Positions 9,018-18,869 are shown, counted from the first letter of the stretch. The stretch: DNA of 64,000 bases from Marinobacter sp. LV10R510-11A (GCF_900215155.1 NZ_LT907980.1:1426001-1490000); one strand, 5' to 3'. The notes: generated by a model from the sequence alone, not told the origin. Made by a program: numbers and translations.

Positions 9018-10895
9018 TTAGCGGAGGTTGATGATGGTCTGAGTGACCGCATCGGAGGTTTCAATAGTTTTGGCGTTCGCCTGGTAGTTGCGCTGAGCAA
9101 TAATCAGGTTCACCAGTTCGGCCGAAAGATCCACGTTGGATTCCTCCACAGAGCTGGCTTTGATGCCGCCTAATGTTCCTGTGTCTGGCTTGCCAACAAC
9201 CGGCTGGCCCGACTCAAAGGTTTCAACCCAACTGGTATCCCCTACCGGTGACAAACCATTTGTGTTGTTAAACGAAGCCAGTGCAACCTGCCCAAGGGCC
9301 TTGGACTGGCCATTGGTATAGCGGGCAAACAGAACACCTTGAGTAGACACATCAAGACCAGAAAGCCGACCGGTGGTGTAGCCATTCTGGCGCTGGTCAT
9401 CAACCCCAAACGTCGCGCCATACTGGGTAGTCTCCCCCAGGCTCAACACGAAGGCTGACGTGGTCGGTGGATCCGGGATCGGAGTAACCACCGTTGCACC
9501 CGGTGCGGGAGGACCATCGGCGCCGTTAGGCTGGCCGTTCTTATCCTTTGGCACCCAGTCGGCGATTAGAATTTCGCCATTTGCATCACCATTAATGGAC
9601 TGCAGAGTACCGTCCTGATCAAATCTCGCCGTATAGGGCGTAGTATCCGTACCGGCAGCCATCTCGCCATCAATCTGCAAGTAAACAGACCATTCACTCA
9701 CCCCTACGCCGTTTCCGGGCGGAGGGCTTTTAACAAAAAACTGCGTTAACTCATGAGAGTTACCCAAGCTGTCGAAGATCGACGTAGATGTGGCGTGATT
9801 ATATGTACGCTGATCTTGCGGGTTGAACTCATTGGTTATACGGATGGGGGACAGACCGTATTCAGTAACAAAATTATTGCCAGAGGTTCCAGTGACATCA
9901 ACGCCCGCAATCGTCCTTTCGCCGGTCGCATTGATATCGCCTTTTTCCGACACCGAACCACCTGTGTAGGTGATATCAAGATTCTCGCCCTGGTTATGAC
10001 TTACGCGTAGCACGTTGTTATCACCGCCATCATCCACAATAGCGGCGGAAATGGCGGTATCACTTGAGCGGTTAACCGCCGCCCTCAAATCCTCAAGCGT
10101 GTTCACGCTGCTTGTATCTATCTGAAGCGGTGCGCCATTGATACTTAGATTGAATTCGAAGGAGGTGCCTGCCGCTGCAATATCGGCGTCGATGAGTGGC
10201 ACGTTCGCGGTTGTTGTCGCTGAAGCACTCAAACCCGGCGCATTGGAGAGCTTGTCTGCAATTTGACTTGCGGTGGTTAAACCACTCAAATCTACCGAAT
10301 AAGCAGGCGTTCCGTCGGTGTACGTCACTTGGAATTGCTCGCCGCTGATATCGTTAAATGCCAGGGGGCCAACATCACGCACCCGGGATTCAAGCACCGA
10401 TTCGCGGGAATCCAGGTTTAGGTCAGAGCGTAGGTTGGTGGTTCGGCGCGGCGCCAGGTTATCGGTTCCAATCTCCAGATCGCCCCGGATACCAGAGAGA
10501 TTACCGTCATCGTCGGCGGTGTAACCCTGAACCCGCATAGACTGGTTATTCACCACAAATCCATCTTTATCGATGGCGAACTGGCCAGCGCGGGAATAGC
10601 GGGTTTCGCCGCCGTCATTCAGCATAAAGAAACCATCACCACTAATGGCCATGTCGAGACCACTGTCGGTAAAGCTGATGTTACCCTGGCTGAAGGACTG
10701 TTTTACGTTCTGAACGCTTACACCATCCCCAACCGGGTTGCTGCCACCGCTTAGAAAACCGCTGGCATACAGATCACCGAACTGTACCCGGCTGCCTTTA
10801 AATCCAACGGTACTGGCGTTCGCAATGTTGTTGCCGGTTACGTCCAGATCAACCGCTGCCGCCCTAAGGCCACTGAGCCCTGTATTAAAAGCCAT
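9018..10895 (-). CDS. flgE: Flagellar hook protein
   Basis: The 625-residue product has the hook-protein N-terminus (MAFNTGLSGLRAAAVDLDVT, GNNIANASTVGFKGSRVQFG), the SQGNISFTDSGLDMAISGDG segment, and C-terminal EESNVDLSAELVNLIIAQRN. FlgE polymerises into the curved hook outside the cell. At 625 residues it is well above the 403 of Salmonella; the extra length is in the surface-exposed D2/D3-type middle, which is common in marine bacteria. It lies 26 bp after flgD. Confidence 0.97.
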   Translation of the reverse strand: MAFNTGLSGLRAAAVDLDVTGNNIANASTVGFKGSRVQFGDLYASGFLSGGSNPVGDGVSVQNVKQSFSQGNISFTDSGLDMAISGDGFFMLNDGGETRYSRAGQFAIDKDGFVVNNQSMRVQGYTADDDGNLSGIRGDLEIGTDNLAPRRTTNLRSDLNLDSRESVLESRVRDVGPLAFNDISGEQFQVTYTDGTPAYSVDLSGLTTASQIADKLSNAPGLSASATTTANVPLIDADIAAAGTSFEFNLSINGAPLQIDTSSVNTLEDLRAAVNRSSDTAISAAIVDDGGDNNVLRVSHNQGENLDITYTGGSVSEKGDINATGERTIAGVDVTGTSGNNFVTEYGLSPIRITNEFNPQDQRTYNHATSTSIFDSLGNSHELTQFFVKSPPPGNGVGVSEWSVYLQIDGEMAAGTDTTPYTARFDQDGTLQSINGDANGEILIADWVPKDKNGQPNGADGPPAPGATVVTPIPDPPTTSAFVLSLGETTQYGATFGVDDQRQNGYTTGRLSGLDVSTQGVLFARYTNGQSKALGQVALASFNNTNGLSPVGDTSWVETFESGQPVVGKPDTGTLGGIKASSVEESNVDLSAELVNLIIAQRNYQANAKTIETSDAVTQTIINLR

Positions 10896-10921
10896 AATTC
10901 ACCCCTGGTCTGACACCGGTA

Positions 10922-11599
10922 TTAATTAATTTGTTTAACATCTGATAGTGCAATAGAGCCCATGCCCGCCAGGTTCAGAGTAACGGAGCCACCCTGGCCC
11001 AACGAAACACTGTCTACATTGGCACTAACAAGGGTCGGAAGCTGCACACTGCCCTGCGGATAAGACCCTTCAGCCACAATCTTGTATGGCCCGGGCGGCA
11101 AGCTGTTGCCGTCGCCGTCCTTGCCATCCCAGCTGAACGCCTTAACACCTGCCGCGCTATTGCCTAGATCAATCTGGCGCACCAGCTCACCGTTAGGGCT
11201 CTGAATAGACAAGCGCACACCGCCGGTAGAGGCTGGTACCTGAATGTTGCCCGAAATTTCGCCCTCAGCTCCCAAGATCCCAACTTCGGAAGGCGCAAGA
11301 ACGGTCTTGCCAACCATCGCCGAGGCCTGAAGCGCCTGAGTAGAGCGGAACTGTCCAACCACATCATCAACCGAACCGGAGAGCTTCTGCATCTCTTCCA
11401 GCGAGCTGAACTGCGCAAGCTGCGAAATAAACTCGCCGTTATCCTGGGGCTCCAGTGGGTTCTGGTTTTTGAGCTGCGCCAGCATCAATTCCATGAACTC
11501 GTTCTTGCCAAGCTCACCTTTGCCGTTGGCGCCATCCTGCTGCTGGGTTCTGTAATCACCCAGTACGTCAGAAGCTTGTGTTGCGTTAATTGCACTCAT
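10922..11599 (-). CDS. flgD: Hook scaffolding (hook-cap) protein
   Basis: The 225-residue protein shows the FlgD N-terminal motif ELGKNEFMELMLAQLKNQNP with LEPQDNGEFISQLAQFSSLE, then a FlgD Ig-like/tudor part with SFSWDGKDGDGNSLPPGPYK-like residues around position 155. FlgD caps the growing hook and is lost when FlgK arrives. It follows flgC by 18 bp. Confidence 0.96.
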   Translation of the reverse strand: MSAINATQASDVLGDYRTQQQDGANGKGELGKNEFMELMLAQLKNQNPLEPQDNGEFISQLAQFSSLEEMQKLSGSVDDVVGQFRSTQALQASAMVGKTVLAPSEVGILGAEGEISGNIQVPASTGGVRLSIQSPNGELVRQIDLGNSAAGVKAFSWDGKDGDGNSLPPGPYKIVAEGSYPQGSVQLPTLVSANVDSVSLGQGGSVTLNLAGMGSIALSDVKQIN

Positions 11600-11617
11600 G
11601 ATTCGGCCCTCGCCCCG

Positions 11618-12067
11618 TTACTGCTGACCAAGTGTCAGGATGCGCTGCATCATAGATTTGGCCGTGTTCATAATGTCCACGTTCATCTGAAAGCTTCTTG
11701 AAGACGACATCATATCTGCCATCTCTTCCACCACATTCACATTGGGATAAAATACATAGCCGTCTTCGTTAGCCGCCGGGTGGTGGGGCTGGTAGCGCAT
11801 CTGCAGCTCGGCATCGCTCTCAACAATGCCCTCCACACGAACACCCGCACTTGCACCCTCTCCCGCCTGAGCACCAAGGCCTTGCTGGCCCGGGTTCATC
11901 ATGGACTGTTGAATAGCTGAGAAAACCGGTTTGCGTGCGCGGTAAGTGGTATCCGTGCTCGAACTGGCTGTTTCAGCGTTGGCAATGTTTGAGGCGGTGG
12001 TATTCAGCCGCAGCGATTGCGCTGTCATGCCGGAACCGGCGATGTCAAAAATGCTGCCCAGTGACAT
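11618..12067 (-). CDS. flgC: Flagellar proximal rod protein
   Basis: The 149-residue protein starts MSLGSIFDIAGSGMTAQSLR, has NTTASNIANAETASSS and ends with YPNVNVVEEMADMMSSSRSF plus NTAKSMMQRILTLGQ, matching FlgC in motif and size. It is a rod subunit directly downstream of flgB. Confidence 0.96.
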   Translation of the reverse strand: MSLGSIFDIAGSGMTAQSLRLNTTASNIANAETASSSTDTTYRARKPVFSAIQQSMMNPGQQGLGAQAGEGASAGVRVEGIVESDAELQMRYQPHHPAANEDGYVFYPNVNVVEEMADMMSSSRSFQMNVDIMNTAKSMMQRILTLGQQ

Positions 12068-12101
12068 GATGTCTCTCCTTCGCTAATCGTTGAACGGCGG
12101 C

Positions 12102-12500
12102 TTACTCGCCTTTAATGGCTTTAGTCAGGCCGGTAAACTTGCTGTTAAGAAACTGGAAGCTGGCTTGATAATCCATCGCGTTACGCATGAACCGGGTTTG
12201 TTCACCCTGCGAGTCAACCGTATTACCATCTACTGAAGGTTGATTCGGCACCCGGTACAGCAAGTCCGAATCCCCTGCGCCTGCCGACGTATCCATATGG
12301 CCCGCGTGGGTTTTCTCCATGCCAAAGCCACTCATGTTGTCCTGGGCCCTTTGCATCACGGCCTGGAAGTCCATATCTCGAGCCTTAAAGCCCGGCGTGT
12401 CGGCATTGGCCATGTTATTCGCCTGAATTTCAGCGCGCTTAACTCTGGCTTCCAGCGCGTGCTGATGAATGCCAAGAGCTTTATCAAAAGTGATCGCCAT
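12102..12500 (-). CDS. flgB: Flagellar proximal rod protein
   Basis: The 132-residue protein has MAITFDKALGIHQHALEAR, the rod motif ANNMANADTPGFKARDMDFQ and the C-terminal NAMDYQASFQFLNSKFTGL, diagnostic for FlgB. ATG 12500 is preceded by a GGAGG Shine-Dalgarno. It is the first gene of the flgBCDEFGHIJKL operon and has a sigma54 promoter in front of it. flgA and flgM are not in the window upstream. Confidence 0.96.
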   Translation of the reverse strand: MAITFDKALGIHQHALEARVKRAEIQANNMANADTPGFKARDMDFQAVMQRAQDNMSGFGMEKTHAGHMDTSAGAGDSDLLYRVPNQPSVDGNTVDSQGEQTRFMRNAMDYQASFQFLNSKFTGLTKAIKGE

Positions 12501-12565
12501 ACAACCTCCGAAATCCTGTCACCGACGGTTAAAACTTTGCCGGATTTGTTCTATGGCAGAACTAA

Positions 12566-12581
12566 AGCAATGCTGATGCCA
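12566..12581 (-). promoter_or_regulatory. Sigma54 (RpoN) promoter of the flg operon
   Basis: The minus strand reads TGGCAT-CAGCA-TTGCT, an almost exact match to the -24/-12 consensus TGGCAC-N5-TTGCW with correct spacing, 66 bp before the flgB start. This fits the known class III, FlrC/FleR-dependent control of flgB operons in polarly flagellated gammaproteobacteria. No enhancer site was identified. Confidence 0.85.
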
Positions 12582-12726
12582 GCTTTTGGAAGCCCTGTGA
12601 ATCAAGGCGCTTTCAGCGAGTTACGGGAGGAAACGGGGTAAAAGTGCAGGGAAAGGAGCGGCAAACCCTAATTAAAGCGGCAAGCTGTTTCCCCCATTGA
12701 AATAGCGGAGGAACCATACCTTTTCA

Positions 12727-13290
12727 TCACGCAGGCCAGCGTGCAACAAATTCGGCCAATGCCGGCCTGGGAACTGCAGGTTTGGTGGAGGACACCGTCC
12801 CGGTATATAAAAAGCCGGTTACAGACTCCCCTTCTACAAGGCCGAGCCCTTTGTGCACCATGGGGTAGTGGGACAACTCTCCTGAACGCCACATAACCCC
12901 GTAGCCGGCATCCTGCAAAGCCAGCCCAAGAAAGCCCATGCCTGCACCGGCTGAAAGTATCTGCTCAACCTCGGGCACCTTGTGGTGCTTTTTTGGTGAA
13001 GCAATTCCGACAATAATCATGGGAGAACGCTGTGCCTTATTACGTATTATCTCCAACTTCTTCTCATCGGTCTTACCCCTCATATCGGAGTACCCGGCCG
13101 CAAGCAGCTCACCCAGGGCTTTCAAACCATCACCTTCGATGACCAGATAACGCCACGGGCGCAGCAAGGCATGGTCCGGCGCGCGGGATGCACAGGCAAA
13201 GGCCCGGTCAAGCGTTGCGGCATCGGGGGCCGGCGCCTCCAGCCGCGGCTCAGATGCCCGGTTGAGCAAAAAGTCAGTGACTGAACTCAT
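12727..13290 (-). CDS. Nitroreductase family protein (YdjA-like)
   Basis: The 187-residue protein is a compact FMN-dependent nitroreductase. The cofactor region FACASRAPDHALLRPWRYLV is near residues 30-50 and AGAGMGFLGLALQDAGYGVM around 115-135, with a C-terminal PRPALAEFVARW. Length and motifs best match the short YdjA/minimal nitroreductases, which reduce nitro compounds or quinones with NAD(P)H. The physiological substrate cannot be told. It is transcribed away from the cyclase gene. Confidence 0.85.
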   Translation of the reverse strand: MSSVTDFLLNRASEPRLEAPAPDAATLDRAFACASRAPDHALLRPWRYLVIEGDGLKALGELLAAGYSDMRGKTDEKKLEIIRNKAQRSPMIIVGIASPKKHHKVPEVEQILSAGAGMGFLGLALQDAGYGVMWRSGELSHYPMVHKGLGLVEGESVTGFLYTGTVSSTKPAVPRPALAEFVARWPA

Positions 13291-13442
13291 ATCTATAGTT
13301 TCCGGTAGCTAAATTCTGATCGGATATCACCCAAGCGACACCTGTGAATTGTGGGTTATACGTAATACTGTTAACCTTTAGTCGTACTCCGCATAACACG
13401 AACAAAACTATACGGTTTCAGCGCCATGAGTGATCCGCGTAC

Positions 13443-14888
13443 ATGATGAGTGCTCCAGCAGATCTGCGCAATGCCAGCAACAGCGTAGAAAAATCACTGG
13501 CATCCGAGGCTCTGAACAGCCCGGTGGCCATTCCCCCTATGCCCGACTATAACGGGCGCCTGCTGGCGTATACAGCAACAGCAACCATTATTGTTACGGG
13601 TGTTCTGCAGGGTGCATTTCAGCAATGGCACCTATGGCTGATTGCCGGTGCGCTGATCTGGCCGCACATTGCGCACCTAGTAACCCGGCGCACGTGTCTA
13701 AGAAAATCCCCCCGTATCCGCCAGAAAATGCTTATCGGGGATTGTATTATTGGCGGTGGTCTCATCGGATGTATCGGCCTGGTTGCCATTCCCTCTATTT
13801 CAATCATCCTGATGCTAATGTTCAGCGCGGTCATCATTGGCGGTATTCGCCAGTGGCTGATCGGTTGTGGGTTTATGGCGGCATCTATTGCGGCGTTCTT
13901 CGCCATATTCGGCCCAGCTGAGTCGTTCCAATCACCACTGCTCACTAGCATGATGTCCATACTGGCCACCGGGCTTTACATCTGTGTGACAGCTTTTTAC
14001 TCACACCAGCAAGCCCGTGCCCTGATGCTGGCAAAAACTCAAATACAAAACCAGCGCGAACAATCCATCGCGCTTTCCCACAAGCTGTCAAAATACCTTT
14101 CACCCCAAGTATGGCAATCCATCTTTACTGGCGAACGCGACGTTCGTCTTGAAACACAGCGCAAAAAGCTCGCCATTTTTTTCTCGGATATAAAAGGCTT
14201 TACCGAGCTTTCGGAAGAAATGGAGCCGGAAGCTCTCACGGAGCTGCTGAACCACTACTTCAACGGGATGGCTGAAGTGGCGCTCAGGTACGGCGGCACC
14301 ATTGATAAGTTTGTGGGTGATTCCATCATGGTGTTCTTCGGCGACCCCACAAGCCGCGGCCAGCGGGAAGACGCTTTCGCCTGTGTATCCATGGCCATTG
14401 ATATGCGCAAGCACATGAAAATCATGCGGCAGAAATGGCGCAGCCAAGGCATAAAAACCCCGCTTGAAATTCGCATGGGCATCAGCACCGGCTACACAAC
14501 CGTGGGTAACTTCGGCGCTGAAAACCGTATGGATTACACCATTATCGGCAAGGAAGTTAACCTTGCCAGCAGGCTGGAATCTCTCGCGGAGCCGGGCGAA
14601 ATTCTCGTGTCCTACGAAACATTCTCATTGATCAAAGATCGGATCATGTGCCGTGATAAAGGGGAGATCACAGTGAAAGGCTTCGGCAAACCCGTGCCTA
14701 TTTATGAAGTTGTAGATTTCCGCAGAGATATGGGCCCCAACCGAAGCTTTATGGAACATGAGCACAGTGGCTTTGCCATGTACTTGGATTCCGACAAAAT
14801 CACAGACAGAGAGCGCAAGAGTATCCTCAGCGCACTGGAAGATGCCACAGAACGCCTGCGGCATGAAGAAGATAGCGCCCGGGACTGA
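13443..14888 (+). CDS. Membrane-bound class III adenylate/guanylate cyclase with MASE2-like sensor
   Basis: The 481-residue protein has about six hydrophobic segments in residues 35-200, resembling the MASE2 module of CyaB-type cyclases, then a class III catalytic domain (about 230-430). Metal-binding motifs FFSDIKGFTELSEEMEPEAL and GGTIDKFVGDSIMVFFGDP are intact, as are NRMDYTIIGKEVNLASRLES with the Asn-Arg pair for the transition state. A Thr in MDYT at the base-specifying position is common in bacterial class IIIb adenylate cyclases. It probably makes cAMP at the inner membrane. The start is uncertain: no clear Shine-Dalgarno precedes 13443. Confidence 0.88.
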   Translation: MMSAPADLRNASNSVEKSLASEALNSPVAIPPMPDYNGRLLAYTATATIIVTGVLQGAFQQWHLWLIAGALIWPHIAHLVTRRTCLRKSPRIRQKMLIGDCIIGGGLIGCIGLVAIPSISIILMLMFSAVIIGGIRQWLIGCGFMAASIAAFFAIFGPAESFQSPLLTSMMSILATGLYICVTAFYSHQQARALMLAKTQIQNQREQSIALSHKLSKYLSPQVWQSIFTGERDVRLETQRKKLAIFFSDIKGFTELSEEMEPEALTELLNHYFNGMAEVALRYGGTIDKFVGDSIMVFFGDPTSRGQREDAFACVSMAIDMRKHMKIMRQKWRSQGIKTPLEIRMGISTGYTTVGNFGAENRMDYTIIGKEVNLASRLESLAEPGEILVSYETFSLIKDRIMCRDKGEITVKGFGKPVPIYEVVDFRRDMGPNRSFMEHEHSGFAMYLDSDKITDRERKSILSALEDATERLRHEEDSARD

Positions 14889-14893
14889 TTTGT

Positions 14894-15712
14894 TTACTGC
14901 CGAACCAGCCTTGGGCCGACCTGCTCTACCGGCTCTGTGCTGCGCCATGGGTTGATATCCAGGCCGCCACGGCGGGTATAGCGGGCACAAACAGTCAGGT
15001 TCTGAGGTTTGCACCGGCTTAGAAGGTCGGTGAACAGCGTTTCCACACAATGCTCGTGAAAATCCTGCTTCTGCCGAAAGCTCACGATGTACCGCAATAA
15101 CCCAGCCCGATCGATAGCTGGCCCGGTATAGCTGATCAGCACGGTTCCCCAATCCGGCTGGCCAGTCACCGGGCAATTACTCTTCAACAGGTGGGAGCAG
15201 AGCTTCTCGGTGACCGCAGGCCCGTTCGCAGAAAGCGACTCAGGCGCATAGTCGTACACCACATCGTCAACCGCCTCGTTATCAATCAGCTCAAAGCCAG
15301 ATGGGCGCCCAGTGGCGGTGCCTGAATCGTCCACGCTTAGGAAGCGGACGCTCACCGCCGCACCACAGACGCTGGATAAATCCCCGGTCACGGTTTCAAC
15401 AACCTGCTTAGCGGATGAAAACACCGTTTGATTCAGAGAGTTCAAATAAAGCTTGAGCGACTTAGACTCAACAAGTGATGGCGAGGCTGCGGGAAACCGA
15501 ATTTCCGCCCAAGCAAGATCTGGAATGCCACCAGGGCGCAGCCACGAGATCTCCCAAGCTTGCCAAAGATCCCCTCCAAACCAGGGCCAGCGGCCGTCTT
15601 CAAGGCCGATGCGGCGGCGATTTTCCTCGCGCGCTACCGGGAAAAGCAGGGCTGGATCATAGCGATCCGGGTAATCGCTGGTTTTGCCAAGCGGCGCATT
15701 ATCGAGAGCCAT
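14894..15712 (-). CDS. queF: NADPH-dependent 7-cyano-7-deazaguanine reductase
   Basis: QueF reduces preQ0 to preQ1 in queuosine synthesis. The 272-residue protein is the long (YqcD-like, unimodular bidomain) form: MALDNAPLGKTSDYPDRYD at the start, PSLVESKSLKLYLNSLNQT with the E(S/L)K(S)hK(L)Y QueF motif, NCPVTGQPDWGTV carrying the catalytic Cys, and FHEHCVETLFTDL. ATG 15712 is preceded by AGGAAA; an upstream ATG at 15799 would add 29 unrelated residues. It is convergent with the cyclase gene, separated by five bases. Confidence 0.95.
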   Translation of the reverse strand: MALDNAPLGKTSDYPDRYDPALLFPVAREENRRRIGLEDGRWPWFGGDLWQAWEISWLRPGGIPDLAWAEIRFPAASPSLVESKSLKLYLNSLNQTVFSSAKQVVETVTGDLSSVCGAAVSVRFLSVDDSGTATGRPSGFELIDNEAVDDVVYDYAPESLSANGPAVTEKLCSHLLKSNCPVTGQPDWGTVLISYTGPAIDRAGLLRYIVSFRQKQDFHEHCVETLFTDLLSRCKPQNLTVCARYTRRGGLDINPWRSTEPVEQVGPRLVRQ

Positions 15713-15755
15713 AGGGTTTCCTAAAGATAGATGTTTCTGAAAAACAAGCCGAACG

Positions 15756-16529
15756 TCAGTGGCGTATGCCCTTCCCTCGCGCCAACAATTTAAGCGCAAT
15801 AAAAGTAAGCACAGCGATGAACGCCAAAATCATACCAAGGGACACAAACGGGTTTACATCAGAAACGCCGAGTATGCCGAACCGGAACCCATTTACCATA
15901 TACAAAATCGGGTTCACCATAGACACGCCCTGCCAGAAATTCGGCAGCAGATCGATGCTGTAAAATACCCCGCCAAGATACGTAAGCGGTGTCAGAATAA
16001 AGGTGGGCACAATGGAAACATCATCAAACTTGGTCGCCAACAGTGCGTTAATAAAACCACCCACCGCAAACAGCGCCGAGGTCAAAAATACGGTAACCAC
16101 AACCATCGGCAGGTTATGAATCTGCAAGCGCGTAAACGCCAGCGACAACAGGGTTACGATAACCCCAATTCCTAATCCTCGTACCATGCCGCCAGTTACG
16201 TAGCCTGCAAGTATGATCCAATTGGGCACCGGCGAAACCAGCAGTTCTTCCACGCTACGCTGGAACTTCATGGAGAAGAACGACGACACTACGTTGGCGT
16301 AAGAGCTGGTAATAACTGCCATCATGATCAGCCCTGGCACAATGAACGACATATAATCGAAACCGCCCATTTCGCCGATTCTAGAACCGATCAGGTTGCC
16401 GAAAATAATAAAGTACAGCGTCATGGTGACCGCTGGTGGCAGCAGAGTTTGCGGCCAAATGCGGGTAAACCGACGTATTTCACGCGATACAATCGTGCTG
16501 TATGCGGTGAACAGAGCCTGAGCATTCAT
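15756..16529 (-). CDS. yadH: ABC-2 type transporter permease
   Basis: The 257-residue protein has six predicted membrane segments and ABC-2 signatures: MTLYFIIFGNLIGSRIGEMG, YMSFIVPGLIMMAVITSSYA, and FSMKFQRSVEELLVSPVPNW. It closely resembles E. coli YadH. It overlaps the upstream ATPase gene by four bases (ATGA), so the two form one exporter. The substrate is unknown. Confidence 0.9.
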   Translation of the reverse strand: MNAQALFTAYSTIVSREIRRFTRIWPQTLLPPAVTMTLYFIIFGNLIGSRIGEMGGFDYMSFIVPGLIMMAVITSSYANVVSSFFSMKFQRSVEELLVSPVPNWIILAGYVTGGMVRGLGIGVIVTLLSLAFTRLQIHNLPMVVVTVFLTSALFAVGGFINALLATKFDDVSIVPTFILTPLTYLGGVFYSIDLLPNFWQGVSMVNPILYMVNGFRFGILGVSDVNPFVSLGMILAFIAVLTFIALKLLARGKGIRH

Positions 16530-17476
16530 GTTCTGCCCTCCGTTATTCCTTCGGCAGCGGGTGCATTGTGCTCAACCATGCGAATAAACAACTCTTCTAG
16601 CCGGTTTGCCTTGGTTCGCATGCTGACTACCCTTATCCCTTGCTGTTCCAACTGCATGAACACGTCGTTGAGCGACTGCCCTTTGTGCACATCTACCTCA
16701 AGCACGCCTTCATCGCCCAGCCTGCAGAAAAAGCCATCCAGTTCCGGCACTTTATTCAGCGCTGTCTCCGCATCCAACAGAAACGTCTCCAGGCTGAGCT
16801 GCTGCAGCAATTCTCGTTTGCTGGCATTACGGATAATCCGGCCGTGATCAATAATGGCGATATTCCGACACAGCGCTTCCGCTTCTTCCAGGTAATGGGT
16901 CGTTAGAATAATCGTGGTGCCCTGCCGGTTCATCTCTTCAAGAAATGACCACATGGAGCGCCTCAACTCGATATCTACGCCCGCCGTGGGTTCGTCCAGA
17001 ATCAGCAGTTTCGGTTCATGCACTAGTGCACGCGCAATCATCAGCCTGCGTTTCATGCCACCAGACAGCATCCGCGCCGGGGTGTTGCGCTTATCCCAGA
17101 GACCGAGTTTTTTCAGATATTTCTCAGCAGAAACGGCGGCCTTCTTCAGGGGAATCCCATAGTACCCAGCCTGAATGGTGACAATATCAAACACCTTCTC
17201 AAACTGATTGAAATTGAACTCCTGGGGCACAACCCCAAGATGGAGCTTGGCATCGGAAAGGTGGGTATCAATATCGTAGCCAAACACCTTTACCTTGCCG
17301 GCAGATTTCGTTACCAGCGAACACACAATGCCAAGCGTGGTTGATTTGCCTGCACCGTTTGGGCCCAGCAATGCAAAGAAATCCCCCTGTGCCACATGAA
17401 GGTCAATTCCCTTGAGGGCTTCAAATCCGCTGCCGTAGGTTTTGGTGAGCCCTTCAATTTCCAGAGCATTGGTCAT
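16526..17476 (-). CDS. yadG: ABC-2 type transporter ATP-binding protein
   Basis: The 316-residue ATPase has Walker A GPNGAGKST, signature MLSGGMKRRLMIARALVHEP, Walker B LLILDEPTAGVD and the H-loop LTTHYLEEAE. A C-terminal extension (about residues 225-316) resembles the regulatory tail of YadG/DrrA-type ATPases. It is coupled by overlap to the yadH-like permease. Confidence 0.92.
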   Translation of the reverse strand: MTNALEIEGLTKTYGSGFEALKGIDLHVAQGDFFALLGPNGAGKSTTLGIVCSLVTKSAGKVKVFGYDIDTHLSDAKLHLGVVPQEFNFNQFEKVFDIVTIQAGYYGIPLKKAAVSAEKYLKKLGLWDKRNTPARMLSGGMKRRLMIARALVHEPKLLILDEPTAGVDIELRRSMWSFLEEMNRQGTTIILTTHYLEEAEALCRNIAIIDHGRIIRNASKRELLQQLSLETFLLDAETALNKVPELDGFFCRLGDEGVLEVDVHKGQSLNDVFMQLEQQGIRVVSMRTKANRLEELFIRMVEHNAPAAEGITEGRT

Positions 17477-17720
17477 AACAGGTTCCAGTTCGAAAAAAAC
17501 GACTTTCAGAGAACACTTATTTATTGAGGCGCGTCAGGCTGATTTCAAGACTGGCGCGAGGCTGCAAAAATCCCGCAAAGCCCGCGAAATCCGCAAACTG
17601 CGACAGGTATCCCGATATAGCCTGAGCCGGCTGCCTATAATGCGGTTACAACAATTTACAATCGGCCGTCCACACCCATTTCGTTGGCACGGCCCAAACT
17701 CAGGGAATGAAAGACGAACC

Positions 17721-18869
17721 ATGGCTGCCGTTCACCTCACTCGCCCATCATTTATGTTGCCCCGTGCGCTTCTTACCGCGCTTTTTATCAGCCCGCTTCT
17801 CTCCGGGTGTTTAGGCGGCGACAGTGATAACAACGGCAATGGCACGAGCACCGGGAAAGTTAACGCTTTGGGGGTCAGCGGGCTAAGCTACCAGACCGCC
17901 AGCCAGTCTGGTAAAACGAATACCAAGGGCCAGTTTCAATACTACCCTGGTGAAACGCTCAATCTTTGGGTGGGCGACCTGCCTATCGCGGAAGGCGTGC
18001 CTGCGCAGGAATGGGTAACACCACTGGAATTCTTCCCTGATTTACGGGCGCAGCTACAGGTCCCATCCGTTGATGATGAAGGCCTTTCTACCCACACGAT
18101 TACCGAGCAACAGCTTATTACCGACGTGTCATTAGGCAACCTCACTCGCTTTCTCATCGCGCTGAACTGGACTGAGAAAGTGCGCGAAGGCGAAGGGATC
18201 GAGATCCGGGATCGCGTCATCCAACAGTTGAATGCGGCGCTGCCCAGCCTTTCCGGGGCCATCGATTTTACCGTAAGCCAAACCGAGTTCGACGCAACCG
18301 GCACCGCCTCGTCTCCCGCCAACCAACTGCTTGCTGAAATCTGCTTCTACCCGGTAGGGGATGAACTGTGCGAAAAGCTCCCAACTCAAGCCGACATAGA
18401 CTCTTTGCCCGAACGCCCCGAAGATGATAACGAATGGGATCCAGAGGTGGAGTACAAACAGGATTTGGAGGCGAAAAAACAGCGGATTATCGAAGCCGCA
18501 CGCTCCATGGACGAGGTTGATGCCGAAGATGCCAGGGACTACCTGAAACGGGAACTAAAGAAGATTTCAACCATCATTGGGAATCGCTTTTACCTAGACA
18601 ACCACACAGCCGAACACGCTCCTAACGATACGGGAATCAAACAGGTAAAAATACGGCGCATCGGCGGCGGTATTGAGCTTTCAGATATAGGCGCCATCAC
18701 TACCCGCCCGCAGGATGTGGTTTTGCATTCCTACAGCAAACAAATGGCAGAGGTGGAGTATTACGTGAGCGGCCCGGCAGGCGGAGAGTCTGAAATTGTG
18801 ATCAGTTTTTCACCAGAAAACACTTACCGGTGGGTACGGAAAAACCTTCGGGTTGTTATCACCGACTGA
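17721..18869 (+). CDS. Hypothetical lipoprotein
   Basis: I do not recognise a family. The product has a lipoprotein signal ending in FISPLLSGC, a Gly/Asn/Asp/Ser-rich linker (GGDSDNNGNGTSTG) and then about 340 residues without clear motifs, rich in acidic residues near 225-260. ATG 17721 or ATG 17754 (MLPRALL) both fit; the longer open frame upstream lacks a start context. It overlaps the end of the convergent HD-GYP gene by 11 bases. It is probably anchored in the outer membrane. Confidence 0.7.
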   Translation: MAAVHLTRPSFMLPRALLTALFISPLLSGCLGGDSDNNGNGTSTGKVNALGVSGLSYQTASQSGKTNTKGQFQYYPGETLNLWVGDLPIAEGVPAQEWVTPLEFFPDLRAQLQVPSVDDEGLSTHTITEQQLITDVSLGNLTRFLIALNWTEKVREGEGIEIRDRVIQQLNAALPSLSGAIDFTVSQTEFDATGTASSPANQLLAEICFYPVGDELCEKLPTQADIDSLPERPEDDNEWDPEVEYKQDLEAKKQRIIEAARSMDEVDAEDARDYLKRELKKISTIIGNRFYLDNHTAEHAPNDTGIKQVKIRRIGGGIELSDIGAITTRPQDVVLHSYSKQMAEVEYYVSGPAGGESEIVISFSPENTYRWVRKNLRVVITD

